64,000 nucleotides of DNA, from the IMG/VR virus record IMGVR_UViG_3300010970_000150, positions 24,288 to 88,287 of that record; one strand, written 5' to 3'. This DNA comes from a virus. The notes beneath the pieces were generated by a model that worked only from the letters and a program-made list of their open reading frames with translations, had not been told where the DNA came from and ran no database searches. This document shows positions 1-7,764 of the stretch, piece after piece. Numbering within the stretch: the stretch's first letter is position 1; every line of letters begins with the position of its first letter. Both the position numbers and the translations under genes were made by a program.

Positions 1-233
1 GGAACCTTACGAACGGCTACCACGCTTACCCTTCTTCTTGCCCAGATTACTTCTAGTTTTTCGTCTGTTAGATACTCGGTTAGTTTTCTTTGGCAGACTC
101 TGTGGTTCATTCCGAACTTTTTCGCAATGTCTCTGGATGTATAATACTGGGATGGAATAGATTCCTCCGACACTCGCTTGTACCTTGTGTGGTCGCTCGC
201 CAGTGCGTTCAAGAATTGAATCGTGTTCTTCAT
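1..233 (-). CDS. winged-helix/HTH protein, 3' end beyond window
   Basis: Partial gene: 77 codons are visible from ATG at 233, reading off the left edge. The ATG overlaps the TGA of the upstream phosphoesterase gene (ATGA), which indicates translational coupling and decides the start. Residues about 29-75 (YYTSRDIAKKFGMNHRVCQ and onward) look like a winged helix-turn-helix ending in a beta wing. Genome B has a similar small protein at 40906-41145 (FYTRREIQKML), at the equivalent end of the leftward cluster, close downstream of its phosphoesterase. The role is probably DNA binding, perhaps regulation; the target is unknown. Confidence 0.7.
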   Translation of the reverse strand, partial: MKNTIQFLNALASDHTRYKRVSEESIPSQYYTSRDIAKKFGMNHRVCQRKLTEYLTDEKLEVIWARRRVSVVAVRKV

Positions 234-985
234 TCTTGGTGGTGGCTGAAGATGAACTTTTCTCCGACTCGGTGTGCTTGCCAAACCTTCCAGTTTTTAT
301 TGTGTACAAATCCGTACATCCATCCAGTACCCCACTTAGAAGTTGCCAATCGATTTTTTGCATAACGCATTTCACGCTTCTTACAGAGACACCCTCCTGA
401 AAAACCAACAGTACCTCTGTATCGCTTTGCATTAGTCTGCTGAATGGAATGGATGTGTCCCATAAGCACTGCCCCTTCCTCAAGTCCGTAGTGGATTGCG
501 TGTTCTTCAACTGCTCTGATTCCACAAGTGTAGCCGTGTACTGTTCGGACAAGACCCAAGGTGTGAACCCCCTCTTCAGCGTGATAGGGGTAGATTTTTT
601 TACACCCAACCTTCTTAAGATTGGAGACAATTTCGTCATCAAGGTCTTGGCAAAAGTCCTTAACGATTCCATTAGTCGATGAGTGAATGAAGTGGCTGAT
701 TCGGTCTTCGTGGTTTCCATAGTGAAAAACTGTGGGTTTTAGTTCATTGATAAATTGCAAGCCAGCCTCGACATCATCGTGCAAGGATTCGGCTTCCTCC
801 TTGCCGCTGGCTCCAGACCTGAGACTACGAAAATCGAAGCAGTCTCCCAAATGGATGACCTCGTCAGGCTGGTAGTCCTGAATGAAATCAAACAGTTGTT
901 TTGCGGCTTCGGTATCTACCATATCTCCGTGGTTATCACCAACGGCAACGAACTTTATTTTTTTGCTTTTGTTTTTTTGGGACAT
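230..985 (-). CDS. calcineurin-like metallophosphoesterase
   Basis: A 251-residue protein with the ordered motifs of the calcineurin-like phosphoesterase fold: GDNHGD near residue 17, GDCFDF near 48, GNHED near 91, and GHIHS near 175, supplying the Asp, Asn and His ligands of a two-metal site. Family members hydrolyse phosphoesters, from nucleotides and nucleic acids to proteins; the substrate here cannot be read from sequence. A diverged copy lies at 41961-42701 in genome B, also in the leftward cluster, so retention in both genomes suggests a role in replication, recombination or nucleotide salvage. The start overlaps a small upstream gene by 31 bp. Confidence 0.9.
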   Translation of the reverse strand: MSQKNKSKKIKFVAVGDNHGDMVDTEAAKQLFDFIQDYQPDEVIHLGDCFDFRSLRSGASGKEEAESLHDDVEAGLQFINELKPTVFHYGNHEDRISHFIHSSTNGIVKDFCQDLDDEIVSNLKKVGCKKIYPYHAEEGVHTLGLVRTVHGYTCGIRAVEEHAIHYGLEEGAVLMGHIHSIQQTNAKRYRGTVGFSGGCLCKKREMRYAKNRLATSKWGTGWMYGFVHNKNWKVWQAHRVGEKFIFSHHQE

Positions 986-1116
986 AAGGGTTGTTCAGGC
1001 TCCTGAGGTTTAGAGGTTTCGTATTGTAGCAACTTGTACCTTAGTTCAGCGACTTCGTTGGTAAGGTACAGCATTGCTTGAACCATCTCTTCATACTTTA
1101 CTGTTTTCGGAGTCAT
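955..1116 (-). CDS. small hypothetical protein, 53 aa
   Basis: Short frame starting at ATG 1116 and overlapping the first 31 bp of the phosphoesterase gene. The N-terminal half (EEMVQAMLYLTNEVAELRYK) looks like an amphipathic helix or short coiled coil; the tail is rich in Pro, Lys and Glu. It also overlaps the end of the neighbouring 55-residue frame, a packing typical of this cluster. No family is recognised. Support is the continuous overlapping organisation only. Confidence 0.45.
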   Translation of the reverse strand: MTPKTVKYEEMVQAMLYLTNEVAELRYKLLQYETSKPQEPEQPLCPKKTKAKK

Positions 1117-1258
1117 CTGGGATTTCAAAATTGTGACCGCTGACAGTCTTGATTGGCTTTTCTTTGGTGGCTCGCTTTAGAGCATCAATCAGTTCTTCAA
1201 CGCTGATTCCTAGCATAAATGCACAAGCCTTAAGACTATTTTGCTTCGTGTGATTCAT
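1091..1258 (-). CDS. small hypothetical protein, 55 aa
   Basis: Short frame from ATG 1258 to TGA 1091. It overlaps the end of the upstream 61-residue gene by 23 bp and the start of the next frame by 26 bp. Sequence is mixed, with a helical centre (GISVEELIDALKRATKE) that resembles a small HTH or helical-bundle peptide. Function unknown. A shorter start at an internal Met (MLGISVEEL) is possible. Confidence 0.45.
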   Translation of the reverse strand: MNHTKQNSLKACAFMLGISVEELIDALKRATKEKPIKTVSGHNFEIPDDSENSKV

Positions 1259-1421
1259 ATTTGTTCAGTGAGAAAAGATAAGCCCATCGAGCCTTGGCAT
1301 CGTTAAAGTATCGCTTGGTTGCAATAAATTCTGATGTGGTTTGGTTCTTTAACCCAGCCACAAGATGACCGCCTTCGTGGGCTGGTCGCTTCCAAGTACG
1401 CTTGCGTTTCTTGGTGCTCAC
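1236..1421 (-). CDS. small basic hypothetical protein, 61 aa
   Basis: Starts with ATG at 1421, overlapping the TGA of the lysozyme-like gene by four bases (ATGA), so probably translationally coupled. It is strongly basic at the N terminus (KKRKRTWKR). It contains HEGGH, which fits the bare HExxH zincin pattern, but at 61 residues there is no room for a zincin fold, so a peptidase role is not claimed. Function unknown. Confidence 0.55.
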   Translation of the reverse strand: MSTKKRKRTWKRPAHEGGHLVAGLKNQTTSEFIATKRYFNDAKARWAYLFSLNKYESHEAK

Positions 1422-1834
1422 AGGATGCCTCTGGCACGATTAAGTGCAGGGTAATCAAGGTTGGTATTTAGTTTACGCTTAAAGGCTCCAGTAACGCCCA
1501 TACAATAGCACATATAGACACGCATAGGAGTAGGCTTGATGCCATTAGATTGAAGAGTCTTTACAATCCATTCGCAGTGCCATTGGGCTACCTGCCGTGC
1601 AATTGGATAATTGAATGCGTTAGACTTGTTGTAAGGCCAGTTGGCTAAGTTACGCTTACAAGCATCCTCCCAAGCGGAGCGGTGCAATTGATAGGCTCCA
1701 AGAGCCTGACCTTTATCTGAGACGGCAGTGCAGTGATTGCTAGACTCGATGACGGCTAATTTATTCAAAAAGTCGTCCGTAATTTCCATCGCCTGTGCTT
1801 TGAGACACAGGAGAAGTAGCGTTGCGTATTTCAT
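1418..1834 (-). CDS. exported lysozyme-like / lytic transglycosylase protein
   Basis: A 138-residue protein with an N-terminal signal peptide (MKYATLLLLCLKAQA) and a short lysozyme-like domain. The segment with VIESS, then GQALGAYQLH, matches the goose-lysozyme/SLT arrangement, with the Glu near residue 30 as likely catalytic acid. Expected action is cleavage of the peptidoglycan glycan strand after export to the periplasm. The homologue at 45697-46197 in B also has a signal peptide and the same core. It is short for the fold, and lies in the replication cluster rather than beside the holin-like gene at 39222. The ATGA overlap couples it to the next gene. Confidence 0.75.
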   Translation of the reverse strand: MKYATLLLLCLKAQAMEITDDFLNKLAVIESSNHCTAVSDKGQALGAYQLHRSAWEDACKRNLANWPYNKSNAFNYPIARQVAQWHCEWIVKTLQSNGIKPTPMRVYMCYCMGVTGAFKRKLNTNLDYPALNRARGIL

Positions 1835-1843
1835 TGGTGAAAA

Positions 1844-1915
1844 TGTCCCTGCTAGGAATCGAACCTAGATAATTCGCTTAGAAGGCGAATGTTCTATCCA
1901 TTGAACTACAGGGAC
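1844..1915 (-). tRNA. tRNA-Arg (anticodon TCT)
   Basis: Read on the minus strand this folds as a full cloverleaf: 7-bp acceptor stem GTCCCTG/CAGGGAC, D-arm GTTC/GAAC, anticodon stem TTCGC/GCGAA with loop CTTCTAA, and T-arm with loop TCGATTC. The anticodon TCT reads AGA. No CCA is encoded. It sits between the lysozyme-like and ERF genes in the leftward cluster, whereas genome B carries its tRNA-Arg(TCT) on the plus strand in a four-tRNA cluster. Confidence 0.93.
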
Positions 1916-1923
1916 AAGGTCAG

Positions 1924-2646
1924 TTAGAAGGGAACTTCGTCTTGGGATTCAGATTCAGGTTCACCATTCTGCTTCAACGCCCAGAGAGCCTGTGCAGACT
2001 TCTTGAGCGACTGGTCTTTAGCACCGACCTTACCAGTCTTTTCCCACGGCTTAGGCTCCCACTTGTTGGCCCAATAGTCGAGGTCGCTATCAGGAAGGGC
2101 AGACAAGGCAGTACCCTTGTTCTTGCCAAACGGAACAGCGAGTTCGAAATCGATTCCAACGCTACCAGTGTGGGGTGCGACAAATGTAGCGATAGGAGCC
2201 GACTTCTTTACAGCCACAGGAGCAGAGGCAGTCTTAACTACTCGGTCTGCTTCACAGTCATCATCAGTAGTAGCCAGACCCCCAATAGAAGCCAAGCAAT
2301 AGCGTCTCAGGTAGGTCAGGATAGCACCAGCCTGTTGACCAGTAGCCTGTTCACCAACAGGAACAATGCAGGAGGATTCGATGCTCGTGCCATTCTTATG
2401 GGCGATGATGGTCTTGATGCCGATGCCATTGTCGTGGTACTCAGAGGTTGGCAGTTGAATCACAGTAAGGCCGTGCTTGTGGAACAGGGGCTTAAGGTAA
2501 GACAAATGAGCCGACAGGCTGGCAAATTTCGACTTAAAATGCGGATTGAAGTCATCCGCAACAATGTCCTTCGTCTCAGAATGCACATTTCCTAGTGCGA
2601 TGTACAACTCAGACAGGTTAGGCTTAGGAATAGTATCGTCTTGCAT
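1924..2646 (-). CDS. erf: ERF-family single-strand annealing protein
   Basis: About 240 residues. The N-terminal part has the ERF pattern: a helix (SELYIALGNV), a conserved lead-in to KSKFASLSAHLSYLKPLFHKHGL, and a core with TYLRRYCLASIGGLATTDDDCEAD. The C terminus is a variable linker with a charged tail ending in DEVPF. ERF proteins bind ssDNA and promote annealing in phage recombination, usually with an exonuclease such as the one at 4203-4997. The start at 2646 aligns with the B copy; longer frames from 2691 or 2733 would overlap the upstream gene. Confidence 0.88.
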   Translation of the reverse strand: MQDDTIPKPNLSELYIALGNVHSETKDIVADDFNPHFKSKFASLSAHLSYLKPLFHKHGLTVIQLPTSEYHDNGIGIKTIIAHKNGTSIESSCIVPVGEQATGQQAGAILTYLRRYCLASIGGLATTDDDCEADRVVKTASAPVAVKKSAPIATFVAPHTGSVGIDFELAVPFGKNKGTALSALPDSDLDYWANKWEPKPWEKTGKVGAKDQSLKKSAQALWALKQNGEPESESQDEVPF

Positions 2647-2668
2647 ATCGATTCGTTTCCAGAGTTCG

Positions 2669-2884
2669 TTACTTCTTGCTAACCACTTCATCGTTAACCT
2701 TTCGGCTATTGGATGCATTGATTCGAACAGCATTGCCTTGGTCGTTGATGAACGAATAGTACAGATAGTGCTTAACCTTTACAGGCTTCAGCAATCGTGC
2801 CATTCGACCATCTGGGAGTACGATGTACTTCCGTGCGTTATTGACCTCAATGATAGAGGTCGTTTCGTTATTTTGGGTTTCCAT
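2669..2884 (-). CDS. small NUMOD4-like beta-domain protein
   Basis: 71 residues. The centre (KYIVLPDGRMARLLKP followed by a YYSFINDQG strand) resembles the first half of a NUMOD4 module, the DNA-contacting domain found before HNH nucleases, but there is no nuclease domain. Genome B has the same small gene in the same place, just upstream of ERF (44501-44695, YIVLSDGRVARLLKP). Conservation of position and core suggests a dedicated partner of the recombination genes or a regulator; this is inference. Confidence 0.7.
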   Translation of the reverse strand: METQNNETTSIIEVNNARKYIVLPDGRMARLLKPVKVKHYLYYSFINDQGNAVRINASNSRKVNDEVVSKK

Positions 2885-2900
2885 ATGTTTGGGTGGGAAA

Positions 2901-3587
2901 TTACTGAGCGGCTCCGTAGATTCGGAAGTAGTCCTTAAGTCTGCGAATGATTGCAGAGCCTGTCTCTCCGTTTGAGAATCTGTCGGATAGTCCGCTTCCG
3001 TTGTAGTTGGTTGTGATGATGGTTGAGCGTTTATTGGAAGTCCGCTCGTCAATGATTGCAAACAAATCGCTCTCCATACGCTGAGTCAAGCGTTCTTTAC
3101 CTAAATCGTCAATGACCAGCAGAGAGCAAGCCACGAGGCGTTCAATCACCTCTCCGTGGTTCTGGTTTGCGAAACCTTCCTCAATTTGCTGTTCCAGTTT
3201 CCGCATCGTCAGGAAATTGCTGTGCTTCGGGTAGAAGTGGAGCCAGCCCTTGTTGAACATAGCCCAAGCAGTGCGTGTCTTGCCAGTTCCAGTGACTCCG
3301 TGCAACAGGACGCTATGCTCAGGATGGTACTCCTTCAGTGCGGTCTGCATCTGCGGAGCCAACTTGCTTTCCACAGTGTCGAGAAAGCCAATCGGAGTGG
3401 AAGGATGGGTTGATTTGAAGCACCAGTTGTGCTTGTCAAAAACATCCTTGTAGATGTACGGATACTCGTGATGCTCCTTGGTCGGGAAGCAGTTCAAGCA
3501 CACGGACACGAATGGTTTGAACTTCTGGCTGTTAGCGTCCCACACAGGGGTCGCATCAGACTTGCAGTGAATGCACTTAGAAGCCAT
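2901..3587 (-). CDS. DnaC-like AAA+ helicase loader
   Basis: 228 residues. An N-terminal zinc-finger-like set of cysteines (C5, C8, C30, C33) is followed by an AAA+ core: Walker A GVTGTGKT at 97-104, Walker B LLVIDDLG ending near 163, sensor segment TIITTNYN, and an arginine-rich end (IIRRLKDYF). This is the layout of DnaC/IstB-type loaders, which place the replicative helicase on origin DNA. The 3' neighbour of the replication protein, with an 11-bp overlap, fits an initiator/loader pair. No phage helicase is visible, so the host DnaB would be the partner. Confidence 0.9.
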   Translation of the reverse strand: MASKCIHCKSDATPVWDANSQKFKPFVSVCLNCFPTKEHHEYPYIYKDVFDKHNWCFKSTHPSTPIGFLDTVESKLAPQMQTALKEYHPEHSVLLHGVTGTGKTRTAWAMFNKGWLHFYPKHSNFLTMRKLEQQIEEGFANQNHGEVIERLVACSLLVIDDLGKERLTQRMESDLFAIIDERTSNKRSTIITTNYNGSGLSDRFSNGETGSAIIRRLKDYFRIYGAAQ

Positions 3588-4206
3588 TGGCGTGGTCGTT
3601 ATTGGTTAGCGTTTTGGTTTTGTTGGCGGTTACTACAAAAAGACCCTGCCAGCCGAAAGCAATGCTTTTGTTGATTGAAGCAATTGCGTTTATTTCGTTT
3701 GCCCAAGAACCAAGCATTGTCAACTGCTCCTGTTGCGTCATCGCTGACAAGGGCTTCTTGATTTGCTTTCGATAATCAATCCATTTGTCCCAAGCCGTCT
3801 TGAATGCTTCTGCGTAAGGAAGGGTTAGGGTAGGTTTATCCTCTTTTTTATCTGCTGTTCTATCTGTAGGAAGTCTACTTCCCCCCCTGCGGGAAATAGG
3901 TTTCCCCCTCCCTAGGAAATCTGTAGCACCCACCAAGGCTTGCTTCTCCACTGTCCGTAGGATGCGTTTGCCGTTCACTTCGATGCGGACTACCAACTGG
4001 AAGTCGATAAGGGTTTTGAGGACATTCTTGACCTGTCTGTCGCTCAGTTGCAGGGTCTGTGCAAGGTAGCCGTTAGAGGCGTAACAGCCCTCTTCATTGT
4101 CGAGGGCGTTCACGATTCCGTACACCACCTTCTCGGTGATGGTAAGGGTTTCCATCTGGAAGACCTCTACAGGAATCCAGACACCAGTGAATGATGGCTT
4201 GCTCAC
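3577..4206 (-). CDS. winged-helix replication protein (initiator/organiser)
   Basis: 209 residues. The N-terminal 85 residues form a winged helix typical of phage replisome organisers: TEKVVYGIVNALDNEEG, then NGYLAQTLQLSDRQVKNVLKTL. A low-complexity charged linker follows. The C-terminal region (WDKWIDYRKQIKKPLS through INKSIAFGWQGLF) is a short helical domain seen in phage replication proteins that recruit the loader. It lies directly upstream of the DnaC-like gene and overlaps the exonuclease gene by four bases. The origin may lie within the linker-coding DNA, as in other phages, but no iterons were seen there. Confidence 0.82.
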   Translation of the reverse strand: MSKPSFTGVWIPVEVFQMETLTITEKVVYGIVNALDNEEGCYASNGYLAQTLQLSDRQVKNVLKTLIDFQLVVRIEVNGKRILRTVEKQALVGATDFLGRGKPISRRGGSRLPTDRTADKKEDKPTLTLPYAEAFKTAWDKWIDYRKQIKKPLSAMTQQEQLTMLGSWANEINAIASINKSIAFGWQGLFVVTANKTKTLTNNDHANGF

Positions 4207-4997
4207 AGGCTTCCGTAATTGATGTTCAGGTCACCAAGGACACCGCCCTGTGGGCCTTCCCAGAAGTCGCTCTGCTTGCTATCACCATAGTCGTGCAACT
4301 TCATCTTAACTGCGTTCATCCACTTGAACAGTTCTGTAGGCTCAATCTCCCAAAACGCACAGGTGCTAGGCTCAGAAGTTTCAACTGCAATAAATTCAAA
4401 CCTGAACGGCCTACGATATACTTCTTCAGCCAGTAGACAATAAAAGCCAGCCTGTACCCAGTACATTCTGTCCTTCACTGTGTACCTAAACTTTTCACCA
4501 GATACATCATCACAACTTTTGATGTCCCTGATGATGCCGTTTTCAATGTCAATGATATCAAGACGAGCCTTGCAATCGTGACCGAACAACTTGCCAAGCA
4601 GGACAACCTCAGTGCGGACATCAGCCTGTGCCGCCATCCTCTGCCAGTCAGAATTCTGCTTGATGGCGTTGATAGCCCGAAGCACCACGGCCTCTGAATC
4701 GGCCTTCAGGATGGTCTTGCCAGCCGCACCCTCCTCAAAGGCTTGCTTGATGGCCTTACCCTCCTTGGTACGACCATCCACATCGGGATAGTAGGCGATG
4801 GTCTTGAGGTAATCCTGAGGCTGGAGCATAGCCGTGTGGATGGCAGTGCCAATCCTCATAGCCTCGGTTGTCTCAACCTCCTTCTGGTTACGGAAGTGAT
4901 AGGGTGAGCGGAAGAACGCCTTGAAGCGGGAAGCATTCAGGGCGGGAAGAGAGCGGTATTCGCTCTCCGACATAGTGCTGACTAGTGCGTTATTCAT
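4203..4997 (-). CDS. PD-(D/E)XK exonuclease, RecE C-terminal-like
   Basis: 264 residues. Motifs fit the RecE-type/DUF3799 nuclease: early RIGTAIHTAML (His of motif I), GRTKEGKA, then the PD-(D/E)XK core CKARLDIIDIENGIIRDIKSC with the Asp, Asp and Lys residues. Proteins of this type resect dsDNA 5' to 3' and feed ssDNA to an annealing protein, here ERF. It overlaps both neighbours by four bases, so replication and recombination genes form one leftward operon. The homologue in B is at 48055-48867. Confidence 0.85.
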   Translation of the reverse strand: MNNALVSTMSESEYRSLPALNASRFKAFFRSPYHFRNQKEVETTEAMRIGTAIHTAMLQPQDYLKTIAYYPDVDGRTKEGKAIKQAFEEGAAGKTILKADSEAVVLRAINAIKQNSDWQRMAAQADVRTEVVLLGKLFGHDCKARLDIIDIENGIIRDIKSCDDVSGEKFRYTVKDRMYWVQAGFYCLLAEEVYRRPFRFEFIAVETSEPSTCAFWEIEPTELFKWMNAVKMKLHDYGDSKQSDFWEGPQGGVLGDLNINYGSL

Positions 4998-5440
4998 TGG
5001 TTGTTTTGGTCGAAGTACATTTGCACAGATGGCTCCGTGCTCCAGTACTTCTCAATCTGTATGCTCCAGATTTGGGCATCGTCAAGCCAGTATCCGATTC
5101 TGGTAAATTCATCCAGAATGACCTTGACAACATTGTCCACATCTGGTTTGGTGGTTTTTACAAGTGTTTTACACTTGCTAATTTTTGGTAAAAGATACTT
5201 TGGGGGGCTATAGTACAGCCTGATGTAGACCCTAAGTGGCCCCTCGCAGGGCTTATCAGGCTTTCCAGCCACCATATACGGCCTAGCAAGGTCTACCCAA
5301 GCGGATACCTTGTTGTTTTTCATCTTGCCTACAAACATTTTGCCGCTCTTAGACCTAAGAACCCTCAAATTGGCCTGATGAGTGCTTTTGGGCGGCTCGA
5401 TGGGCATAACTAACCAACATTGACTTGTAGGCAAATTCAT
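4994..5440 (-). CDS. rusA: RusA-like Holliday junction resolvase
   Basis: 148 residues with the RusA signature: KPDVDNVVKVILDEF followed by a GYWLDD motif, giving the acidic residues that bind Mg2+. RusA dimers cut four-way junctions symmetrically, which would clear branched replication intermediates before packaging. A later start at Met 12 (5407) would leave a longer divergent promoter region; with the 5440 start only 16 bp separate it from the rightward gene. Genome B has an unrelated resolvase, endonuclease VII-like, at this same position. Confidence 0.9.
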   Translation of the reverse strand: MNLPTSQCWLVMPIEPPKSTHQANLRVLRSKSGKMFVGKMKNNKVSAWVDLARPYMVAGKPDKPCEGPLRVYIRLYYSPPKYLLPKISKCKTLVKTTKPDVDNVVKVILDEFTRIGYWLDDAQIWSIQIEKYWSTEPSVQMYFDQNNQ

Positions 5441-5456
5441 AATATCGTTGTTTTAT

Positions 5457-5912
5457 ATGGAATCTGAATCCAAATACGAAAGAGTCAAGAATGATAAAAA
5501 ATCAACAACTCTTGAAAAACTTGACGCTAAAAAGAAGGAAGAAATTGTGTGGATGACCGAACAGGGCCATACACAGAAGGAAATTGAGGAAAAAGTTGAG
5601 GTTTCCAGTCACACTGTGGTCGCTGTACGCCAAGATATGGGCAGTCAGGAGTCCTTAGACCTAAAGACTTACAAGGCCAAGACTTCTGACCTGTTCAAGT
5701 CCATCATTATGAAGGGTGCTCTCAGGCTTGATACTGAGATTGATAAACTGCCTATCAGCCAGATGCCTTTGGCCCTAGCAATTCTCATCGATAAGGTACA
5801 GACCCTTAATGACCAGCCTGTCGTGGTCACTGAGCATCGCCTTAGAATCAAGCACGAAGATATTAATAAAATGATTTCGGGCGAGATTGTTGACCTTCCA
5901 GATTCAAAGTAA
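5457..5912 (+). CDS. HTH protein, candidate small terminase or regulator
   Basis: 151 residues, first gene of the rightward cluster. Residues about 26-58 form a helix-turn-helix (EIVWMTEQGHTQKEIEEKV, then SSHTVVAVRQDM). The C-terminal half is helical and shared with the B copy (QMPLALAILIDKVQTL and EHRLRIKHEDIN). The architecture, an N-terminal HTH plus a helical oligomerisation domain, fits small terminase subunits, but the large terminase lies nearly 10 kb away, so an early regulator is also possible. The ATG at 5457 is preferred over a TTG nine bases upstream. Confidence 0.7.
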   Translation: MESESKYERVKNDKKSTTLEKLDAKKKEEIVWMTEQGHTQKEIEEKVEVSSHTVVAVRQDMGSQESLDLKTYKAKTSDLFKSIIMKGALRLDTEIDKLPISQMPLALAILIDKVQTLNDQPVVVTEHRLRIKHEDINKMISGEIVDLPDSK

Positions 5913-6019
5913 GGCAATTTTATCCCAAAACGATTTTGTCAAAAATCTTATAGGGTTAGGTCTTAACAGGGTAACAGAAGGAAGGTTTGGTGTCGGTTTG
6001 GCTCGTGCGTTGCAGATTT

Positions 6020-6051
6020 TTGATTTCTCGACAGCGGTTATCGGGTATAAT
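6020..6051 (+). promoter_or_regulatory. promoter-like element, copy 1
   Basis: The sequence TTTCTCGACA, seven variable bases, then ATCGGGTATAAT ends in a perfect -10 hexamer (TATAAT at 6046-6051). The same element with identical spacing recurs at 11060-11091. The distance from CTCGACA to TATAAT is only 12 bp, so CTCGACA is not a normally spaced -35 box; it could be an activator or phage-specific contact. The predicted transcript has a leader of about 130 nt before the ATG at 6193. Confidence 0.6.
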
Positions 6052-6126
6052 GGATGTAAGCAAGTAGTGTAGGTCGCACCGATTCGGGTTCGGGTTCCAC
6101 GATGGGACTCACCGAAACATCTGCGT

Positions 6127-6154
6127 CACTCGTTAACCCAAATCAAAACGAGTG
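6127..6154 (+). promoter_or_regulatory. leader hairpin before 6193 gene
   Basis: Perfect 8-bp inverted repeat CACTCGTT/AACGAGTG with a 12-nt loop in the untranslated leader, about 40 nt upstream of the start codon. There is no U-tract, so it is more likely an mRNA-stability or translation element than a terminator. Confidence 0.45.
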
Positions 6155-6192
6155 AGTGGAAGGTGCGTACTGAAACGAAAGCGATATACGAT

Positions 6193-6717
6193 ATGGAAAC
6201 TAAAACTAACCTGATGGAACTGCTGGCGAAGATTCAGTGCGTGGAAGTGTTCACCTTCCACCCCTTCAACTACTCCGCTCCGATTATGGGCGAAGACAAG
6301 TACGAGGGCGAAGGCAAGTTCCTCAAAGCGTTCAACGCTATCCTGCGGACGAGCGGTCAGCCGTTCATCTACATCACCGAAAAAGATGAGAGCGGCTGGT
6401 GCTATCGCCGCTCCATCACTGCATATAAGTTCGTGCAGTTGCTCGGCCTTGAAATCCTCAGCACTGGTCTGAAAGGTTTCACCGCACGGATGTTCGCCAA
6501 CGAAAACGGAATGGGCAAAGATGCCGAAGCCGTCATCGCTGACAACACCAAGGAAGTCTACGCTTCCTTCGAAGATGGCGAACGCTACTGGAAGAACCTC
6601 GTGGCTCAGGAACAGGAAATCGCTGATGCCAAGGCTCGCAAGGATGCGATGGAAGCCGCCATCAAGAAGTATAACGAGACGAAGGGTGGCGAAGAGAACA
6701 TCGCTCTGGACGCTTAA
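6193..6717 (+). CDS. hypothetical early protein, 174 aa
   Basis: Starts at ATG 6193 in the context ACGATATACGAT; no Shine-Dalgarno sequence precedes it. The protein is soluble with an N-terminal mixed alpha/beta part and a helical, charged C terminus (EQEIADAKARKDAMEAAIKK) likely to be coiled coil. It is bounded by a promoter-like element and a strong terminator, so it is a single-gene transcript, suggesting high early expression. No family is recognised. Confidence 0.75.
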   Translation: METKTNLMELLAKIQCVEVFTFHPFNYSAPIMGEDKYEGEGKFLKAFNAILRTSGQPFIYITEKDESGWCYRRSITAYKFVQLLGLEILSTGLKGFTARMFANENGMGKDAEAVIADNTKEVYASFEDGERYWKNLVAQEQEIADAKARKDAMEAAIKKYNETKGGEENIALDA

Positions 6718-6741
6718 CACGAACCAGTAACACCGACTGTG

Positions 6742-6784
6742 GAGAGGAGAGGCGAGCAATCGCTTCTCCTCTCTGCTTTTATTT
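6742..6784 (+). terminator. Rho-independent terminator
   Basis: Very strong hairpin: GAGAGGAGA plus GGCGA pairs with TCGCTTCTCCTCTC across a short GCAA loop, followed by TGCTTTTATTT. Confidence 0.85.
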
Positions 6785-6805
6785 CCTCCCAAACACATAC
6801 CATAT

Positions 6806-7582
6806 ATGGACGACACAGACTGGAAGAAGACCAAACAATTGTTCAACTTCGACAACGCAAAGACGAAGAAGGGCAATCACCTCGGATACAGCACTGCTAT
6901 CCTCTACCTCGCATCATCCGACTTGTCGGGTGTTGTGAATGTATGCAAACACGCCACGAAGGAATGTCGTGAAGACTGTCTCGTGTTCGCTGGCCTCGCA
7001 GGAATCTTTCCGAAGATTAATGCGGCTCGTGTTCACAAGACCAAGTGGATGCATATGTACCCAGATACTTTCTGGGCGAAGGTTGACCGAGAGATTCTCA
7101 ATCACGAGAACCTCTGCTATCGCAACACGAAGCGATTGAAGCGTAAGTTGAAGCCTTGCGTTCGTATCAACGGCACATCGGATATCTGGAACGAGCATAT
7201 GCAAACGCTTATGCATCGTTACCCTGATGTGCAGTTCTACGATTACAGTAAGGACTTCAATCGCATCGTTGACTGGACGATGGACAAACTGCCGCTCAAC
7301 TATCATCTCACCTATTCGTATGGTGGTGGAAACACCAACAACGCAAAGTGGTGTCTCGATAACGGAGTGAATGTTGCTGTCGTCTTTGATGTGAAGCGTG
7401 GCAAGCCGTTGCCAGTAACGCATTGGGGATACGATGTAGTCGATGGTGACACGCACGACCTTCGCTTCCTCAACAGGCCGTATGCTGGTCAAGGCTCAGT
7501 CATCGGACTCCGTGCGAAAGGCAAAGCATCTGGCAAAGAAGGACGAAGCAATTCGTTCATCCAGAAAGGCGTTGCCTCGTGA
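6806..7582 (+). CDS. GP88-like phage protein
   Basis: 258 residues. The cysteine pattern VCKHATKECREDCLVFAG, followed by a basic segment and a downstream DYSKDFNRIV motif, matches the phage 'gene product 88' family known from mycobacteriophages and other phages. Family function is not established; the conserved cysteines suggest a metal or Fe-S site. It is followed by a GTGA overlap with a CxxC protein, which may be a partner. It is present in genome A only. Confidence 0.7.
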   Translation: MDDTDWKKTKQLFNFDNAKTKKGNHLGYSTAILYLASSDLSGVVNVCKHATKECREDCLVFAGLAGIFPKINAARVHKTKWMHMYPDTFWAKVDREILNHENLCYRNTKRLKRKLKPCVRINGTSDIWNEHMQTLMHRYPDVQFYDYSKDFNRIVDWTMDKLPLNYHLTYSYGGGNTNNAKWCLDNGVNVAVVFDVKRGKPLPVTHWGYDVVDGDTHDLRFLNRPYAGQGSVIGLRAKGKASGKEGRSNSFIQKGVAS

Positions 7583-7749
7583 GCGACTGCAACTGCGGCA
7601 GTAAGAAGCCAGCGTACTGGCTCAACGATGGTCACGGAATTCCTCTCTGCAAAGTCTGCGAAGACTGCGAAGAGAAGAAACTCAAACGCTATCGCCCCGA
7701 TATCCTCGACTCTTATGAAGCGGAAGAACCTATCGACTCCGATTGGTAA
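7579..7749 (+). CDS. small cysteine-rich protein, 56 aa
   Basis: Starts at GTG 7579, overlapping the preceding TGA (GTGA). The sequence opens with CNCG, has PLCKVCEDCEEKKL, then KRYRPDILD and ends in EEPIDSDW. A small zinc-binding fold is likely. This layout resembles a widespread small phage protein family of unknown role that carries a CxxC and a YRPxI segment. Coupling to the GP88-like gene suggests joint expression. Confidence 0.75.
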   Translation: MSDCNCGSKKPAYWLNDGHGIPLCKVCEDCEEKKLKRYRPDILDSYEAEEPIDSDW

Positions 7750-7764
7750 GAACAGGATTTCTCA

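Noticed and set aside
7-720. 237-residue frame on the minus strand over the phosphoesterase
   Set aside because: It mostly lies in another frame of the phosphoesterase gene, which carries clear motifs; only a different frame (1-233) is judged real.
1236-1421. HEGGH as a zinc peptidase motif in a 61-residue protein
   Set aside because: The protein is too short for a zincin fold and shows no third ligand.
5457-5912. Confident small terminase call
   Set aside because: HTH and length fit, but it is nearly 10 kb from TerL and a second candidate (11997-12482) lies closer; left open.
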